Source of the DNA: CAYMLQ01 sp964390795
GTDB taxonomy: Bacteria > Verrucomicrobiota > Kiritimatiellia > RFP12 > UBA1067
Assembly (NCBI GenBank): GCA_964390795.1
Contig: CAYMLQ010000089.1
Location: 1-17,145, forward strand
Direction of reading: 5' to 3'
Length of the DNA stretch: 17,145 nucleotides
Made by a program: the position numbers and the translations under genes. Below the pieces are notes generated by a model, which worked only from the letters and a program-made list of their open reading frames with translations, was not told the DNA's origin and ran no database searches. Below are positions 13,510 through 17,145 of this stretch, one piece after another; positions within the stretch are counted from its first letter, which is position 1, and each line of letters opens with the position of its first letter.

Positions 13510-15351
13510 TTACTCGACCGTCACGCTCTTGGCGAGGTTGCGGGGCTGGTCGATCTCGCAGCCGCGCAGCCGCGCGACATGGTAGGCGAAGAGCTGAAGG
13601 GCCACCGCGGTGATCACGGGCGCGGTGTACACGCTCGTGCGCGGCAGCCGGATCGCGTCGTCCACCACCTGCTCCGCCTCCAGGTCGCCCTCCGTCACAA
13701 GTCCGACCACCGGCGCGCGGCGGGCGCGGCACTCCTGCACGTTGCCGAGCGTCTTCTCCTTGCCGGGAATGTCGTTGAGCAGCGCGATCACCGGCATGTT
13801 CTCGTCCAGCAGGGCGATCGGCCCGTGCTTGAGTTCGGCGGCCTGATACCCCTCCGCATGCACATAGCTGATTTCCTTGAGCTTCAGCGCCCCTTCCAGC
13901 GCCGTCGGATAAAGGATCCCGCGCCCGATGAAAAACGCGTTGTTCGCCCGGGCGTACCGCTCCGCGATCGCCGCGATCGCGTCATTCTGGGCCAACACCG
14001 CCTCGATCATCTTCGGAATACTCTGGATCTCCTCGCACAGCGCGCGGCCCGCCTCGCGCGACAGCCGGCGGCAGCGGCCGAGCTTGAGGGCTAACATCAG
14101 CAGCACCGTGACCTGCGCGGTGAACGCCTTGGTCGAGGCTACGCCGATCTCCGGGCCCGCATGCAGGTACACGCCCCGGCCCGCCTCGCGGGCGATCGTG
14201 GAACCCACCACGTTGCAGAGGCCCGCCACGAGCGCGCCCTTCTGGATGCTCTCGCGCACCGCCGCCAGCGTGTCAGCCGTCTCGCCGGACTGGCTGATGG
14301 CGATCACCAGATCGTCGGGCCCCAGGATCGGGTTACAGTAGCGGAACTCCGCCGCCTGCTCGGGGTCGGTCGGCAGGTCAGCCATGCCCTCGAACAGGTA
14401 CTTGCCCACCATGCCCGCGTGCAGCGAGGTGCCGCACGCCACGATCACCAAGCGCCGGATCGAGGCCAGCTCGCGCGGCGAGAGGCTGAGTCCGGAGAGC
14501 ACCGACGTCCCCAGCGCCAGGTCCAGCCGCCCGCGGATCGCGTTCTGCAACGCGGCAGGCTGCTCGAAGATCTCCTTCAGCATGAAGTGCTCGAACCCGC
14601 TCTTTTCGGCGGATCCGACCTCCCACTCCACGCTCGACACGGCGCGGTCGACCGAGGCGTTATCGAGCGTGAAGATCTGAGGTCCATCCGCCTTCACCAG
14701 GGCGACGTCCCCGTCTTGCAGATAGATCACCTGCCGCGTGTGCGCCACGATCGCCGACACATCGCTCGCGACGATCGTCTCGTTGTCGCCGATGCCGATC
14801 ACGAGCGGGCTGCCTTTACGCGCCACGACGATCTGGTCGGGATAGCGCGTCGAGATCACCGCGATGCCGTAGGTGCCCTCGACCCGCTTCAGAGCCTGCG
14901 ACACGGCTGCAAGCAGGTCGCCGGTGTCGAACGTGCTGACCAGATGGGCCAGAACCTCGGTGTCGGTCTGTGAAACGAAGATGCAGCCGCGCGCTTCGAG
15001 CTGCCGTCGCAGCGCCGCATAGTTTTCGATGATGCCGTTGTGGACGAGCGCCAGCGCTCCGCCGTCAGCCACATGGGGATGCGCGTTGGCCTCGGTCGGC
15101 AGCCCGTGCGTCGCCCACCGCGTGTGCGCGATACCGGTGTGAGCCTGCTCGCGGTCCTCAGCGGGCACCGTCTCGCTCAGGCGCTTCTCCAGCGCTGCAA
15201 CCTTTCCCGTCTGCTTGACAACGGTCAGACGCCCGCCCGCTTGCAGCGCGACGCCCGAGGAATCGTAGCCTCTATATTCCAGCCGATGCAAACCGTTGAT
15301 CAGAATGTCGCATGCGCTGCGTTTGCCTACATACCCCACAATTCCACACAT
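13510..15351 (-). CDS. glmS: Glutamine--fructose-6-phosphate aminotransferase (isomerizing)
   Basis: This 613-residue enzyme, near the usual 609, makes glucosamine-6-phosphate from fructose-6-phosphate and glutamine, the first step of UDP-GlcNAc synthesis for peptidoglycan and LPS. The start gives MCGIVGYVG, so Cys2 becomes the N-terminal nucleophile of the class II glutaminase domain (residues about 2-230), which also has LEYRGYDSSGVA, HTRWATHG and HNGIIEN. Two SIS domains follow, with ACGTSLHAG (305-313), SQSGETADT (353-361) and ISYVHAEGYQAAELKHGP (494-511). The protein ends LAKSVTVE, the typical GlmS terminus. AAGGAA at 15359-15364 (minus strand) is the ribosome site. There is no sign of a glmS ribozyme. 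It is divergent from rpoD. All catalytic features are intact. Confidence 0.98.
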   Translation of the reverse strand: MCGIVGYVGKRSACDILINGLHRLEYRGYDSSGVALQAGGRLTVVKQTGKVAALEKRLSETVPAEDREQAHTGIAHTRWATHGLPTEANAHPHVADGGALALVHNGIIENYAALRRQLEARGCIFVSQTDTEVLAHLVSTFDTGDLLAAVSQALKRVEGTYGIAVISTRYPDQIVVARKGSPLVIGIGDNETIVASDVSAIVAHTRQVIYLQDGDVALVKADGPQIFTLDNASVDRAVSSVEWEVGSAEKSGFEHFMLKEIFEQPAALQNAIRGRLDLALGTSVLSGLSLSPRELASIRRLVIVACGTSLHAGMVGKYLFEGMADLPTDPEQAAEFRYCNPILGPDDLVIAISQSGETADTLAAVRESIQKGALVAGLCNVVGSTIAREAGRGVYLHAGPEIGVASTKAFTAQVTVLLMLALKLGRCRRLSREAGRALCEEIQSIPKMIEAVLAQNDAIAAIAERYARANNAFFIGRGILYPTALEGALKLKEISYVHAEGYQAAELKHGPIALLDENMPVIALLNDIPGKEKTLGNVQECRARRAPVVGLVTEGDLEAEQVVDDAIRLPRTSVYTAPVITAVALQLFAYHVARLRGCEIDQPRNLAKSVTVE

Positions 15352-15390
15352 AGAGCGATTCCTTAAAAAGGGTTATCAAATAGGCGTCAA

Positions 15391-15420
15391 AATCTACCCC
15401 AATAGGTCATGCTCTTGCAA
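15391..15420 (-). promoter_or_regulatory. Candidate promoter of glmS
   Basis: On the minus strand TTGCAA (15420-15415) and TAGATT (15396-15391) are 18 bp apart, placing a start point near 15384, about 33 nt before the ATG. The match is moderate. A further TTGACG lies at 15391-15386 without a clear partner. Confidence 0.4.
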
Positions 15421-15516
15421 TCAAAATCACATGGCTGCGTGTGACGTTTTCCGTGGCCGGATGGTCGCTTGACTTTCCGGAAGGGATTATGTTAAGTTGT
15501 TGCCTCATTTTCTTTC

Positions 15517-15522
15517 TATAAT
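15517..15522 (+). promoter_or_regulatory. Consensus -10 box upstream of rpoD
   Basis: TATAAT at 15517-15522 is a perfect -10 hexamer, 68 bp before the rpoD start. The -35 area (about 15492-15500, TTAAGTTGT) is weak. A second possible site begins with TTGACT at 15469-15474, whose best downstream partner at 17 bp is only TTAAGT. Confidence 0.5.
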
Positions 15523-15590
15523 AGGTGAAGTCTATCCAAAACCGATGATGACACCTCCTTTCCGGTTGACGAAAAGGGAAAAAGGAACCG

Positions 15591-17145
15591 ATGGCAGCAA
15601 CAAAGTCAAAAGCGAAGAAAGACGCGCCTGCAACCAAGTTGGCGGTGTCCAAGAAAGCCGCGAAAGCGTCCCCGTCTACAGCCAAAAAGCAGAAAAAGCT
15701 CGAAACGGACGACGAGTCAGAAGAGGTTCTTGACGCTGTCGAGACCGACGACGTGGATGTCGGGGCCGAGCCCACAGAGCCGTCTCCAGAGGATCTGGAG
15801 TTCGACGCCGACGAATTGGCGGATCTGAGCGACGTGGGCGAAGTTGCCTTGACCGGCGTGCTGCAGGAAGGCGACGATCTGGACGACTTGGATGCCGGCA
15901 TCGACGAAGCCGACCCGTATGGCGACAGGCTGGATGCCGCCGAGGGCGAGGGACTGGATTTCGAGGTGATCGACGGCTCCGAGTTCGGCGTGCATTACGA
16001 GACGGAGCTGGCGCTTGACGCGGATCGCGCCGAGGCCAAGGCCAAGCGCGAAGAGCGCAGCGAGCGCATCAAGGGGCTGATCAAGCGCGCCGAGGCTCAG
16101 GGCGGTTACCTGACGTACGACGACATCAACGAGGCGTTGCCCAGCGCGGTGATCAAGGACACGGACATCGAGTCGTACCTCGCGATCCTGCGCGGCATGG
16201 ACATCGAGATCATCGACGCGACCGAGGTCGAGCGTTTCCGCAACGAGCACGACCAGGAAGAGCAGCGCGGCCGCGGCAGCCGGATGGACTTTTTCGACGA
16301 CCCGATCCGGATGTACCTGCACCAGATGGGGCAGGTGCCGTTGCTCACCCGCGAGCAAGAGGTGGAGATCTGCAAGCGCATCGAACTGGCTGAGAGCAAA
16401 GAGCGCGAGATGTTCAACCAGTTCGCTTTCACCCCGAGGCTGTATCTGGAGTTGATCGACCGTCTGGAGACTGGCACGGAGCGGTTTGACCGCGTGGTGA
16501 CCGACAAGTTCGCGGACAGCCGCGACGCCTACATGGAGGGCATCGGCAAGATCAAGAAGAGCCTCCACAACGCGCAGACCAAGATTCAGAAGGCCTTCGA
16601 GGCGGTGATGGCGGCCGGAAAAGACGACGGCAAGCGGAAGCGCACGCTGAAGACGCTGGAGAAGGCGCGTCACGAGCTGATCGGCGTGTTCCAGAGTTTG
16701 AATTTCAAGCAGAAAATCTTGGAGAGCCTGTGTACGGAGGCGGACGAGAAGATCTACCGCCCGTACAAGCACATGCTGAACGAGCAGAACAAACTGCTCA
16801 AACAGCGGCAAACCAAGAAACGTGACCAGACCCTGCAAGAGATCGCGCTGCGCGTGGCGGCCCTTGAGCTGGAGTTTGGCATGGAGCCGCAGGAATTCCT
16901 CGTGAAGTTCGAGGAATTGCGCGACGTGCTGCGCTCGGGGCAGAAAGCCAGAACCGAAATGGTCGAGGCCAACCTGCGCCTGGTGATCAGTATCGTCAAG
17001 AAGTACATGAACCGCGGCCTCTCGTTCCTCGACTTGATTCAGGAGGGGAACACCGGCCTGATGAAGGCCGTTGAGAAGTTCGAGTACCGCCGTGGCTACA
17101 AGTTCAGCACGTATGCCACGTGGTGGATCCGGCAGGCTGCGACCC
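15591..17145 (+). CDS. rpoD: Primary sigma factor RpoD, 5' part (cut by window end)
   Basis: The gene runs off the window: 518 codons are visible, with no stop. ATG 15591 follows AAAGGAA (15581-15587). Residues 1-38 are Lys/Ala-rich, about 39-150 are strongly acidic (Asp/Glu-rich), then region 1.1 appears (IKGLIKRAEAQGGYLTYDDI, residues about 160-180). Region 1.2 (DPIRMYLHQMGQVPLLTREQE) begins near 235. A helical non-conserved region follows, and region 2 starts near 455 with VEANLRLVISIVKKYMNRGL, FLDLIQEGNTGLMKAVEKFEYRRGYKFSTYATWWIRQA. Regions 3 and 4 lie beyond the edge. It directs RNA polymerase to housekeeping promoters. The long charged N-terminal extension is common in PVC-type RpoD by recollection. 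It is the only gene in its direction here; a downstream partner cannot be seen. Confidence 0.97.
   Translation, partial: MAATKSKAKKDAPATKLAVSKKAAKASPSTAKKQKKLETDDESEEVLDAVETDDVDVGAEPTEPSPEDLEFDADELADLSDVGEVALTGVLQEGDDLDDLDAGIDEADPYGDRLDAAEGEGLDFEVIDGSEFGVHYETELALDADRAEAKAKREERSERIKGLIKRAEAQGGYLTYDDINEALPSAVIKDTDIESYLAILRGMDIEIIDATEVERFRNEHDQEEQRGRGSRMDFFDDPIRMYLHQMGQVPLLTREQEVEICKRIELAESKEREMFNQFAFTPRLYLELIDRLETGTERFDRVVTDKFADSRDAYMEGIGKIKKSLHNAQTKIQKAFEAVMAAGKDDGKRKRTLKTLEKARHELIGVFQSLNFKQKILESLCTEADEKIYRPYKHMLNEQNKLLKQRQTKKRDQTLQEIALRVAALELEFGMEPQEFLVKFEELRDVLRSGQKARTEMVEANLRLVISIVKKYMNRGLSFLDLIQEGNTGLMKAVEKFEYRRGYKFSTYATWWIRQAAT

Noticed and set aside
15352..15590. glmS ribozyme or riboswitch upstream of glmS
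   Set aside because: The leader from the candidate start point is only about 33 nt, too short for the ribozyme, and no matching conserved core was recognised.
15717..16838. 373-codon minus-strand open frame opposite rpoD
   Set aside because: It is Leu/Val/His-rich with no motif and is fully antisense to unmistakable sigma factor sequence.

Overview
The window is GC-rich DNA from a bacterium of probable PVC affiliation (Verrucomicrobiota/Kiritimatiellota-like, with Lentisphaerota or Planctomycetota as alternatives). This is inferred from gene content: an exported type I sulfatase, an exported coiled-coil SUMF/FGE-domain protein, a giant M6/C25 protease with Calx-beta repeats, an RpoD with a Lys-rich then acidic N-terminus, and many palindromic intergenic repeats. 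No rRNA or other taxonomic marker is present, so the assignment is tentative.

Layout. (1) 1-311: palindrome-bearing repeats followed by a sigma70-like promoter. (2) 312-899 (+): a small PD-(D/E)XK nuclease-like protein. (3) 900-1364: non-coding, holding several inverted repeats, two of them long near-identical stem-loops with compensatory changes. (4) 1365-2867 (-): a secreted coiled-coil plus SUMF/FGE-like protein with its own well-formed promoter. (5) 2868-3246: that promoter plus a 265-bp element bounded by perfect 19-bp inverted repeats. (6) 12774 down to 3247 (-): four co-oriented genes, transcribed in the order M6/C25 protease, PqqD-family protein (4-nt ATGA overlap), exported protein of unknown family (80-nt gap), sulfatase (8-nt gap). 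(7) 12775-13048: divergent intergenic region with candidate promoters on both sides and short purine-rich repeats. (8) 13049-13438 (+): RbsD/FucU-family sugar mutarotase. (9) 13510-15351 (-): glmS. (10) 15591-17145 (+): 5' part of rpoD, cut by the window edge.

The four-gene minus-strand cluster looks like an extracellular degradation locus: a dual-family protease, a sulfatase and a predicted alpha-helical carbohydrate-active-like protein could together attack sulfated glycoproteins or mucin- or algal-type material. Two features are puzzling. A PqqD/RRE-type protein is translationally coupled to the protease with no radical-SAM enzyme or precursor peptide nearby. The SUMF-domain protein next to the sulfatase lacks the catalytic cysteine pair of true formylglycine-generating enzymes, so it probably does not mature that sulfatase. 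The right-hand third (mutarotase, glmS, rpoD) is ordinary core metabolism and transcription.
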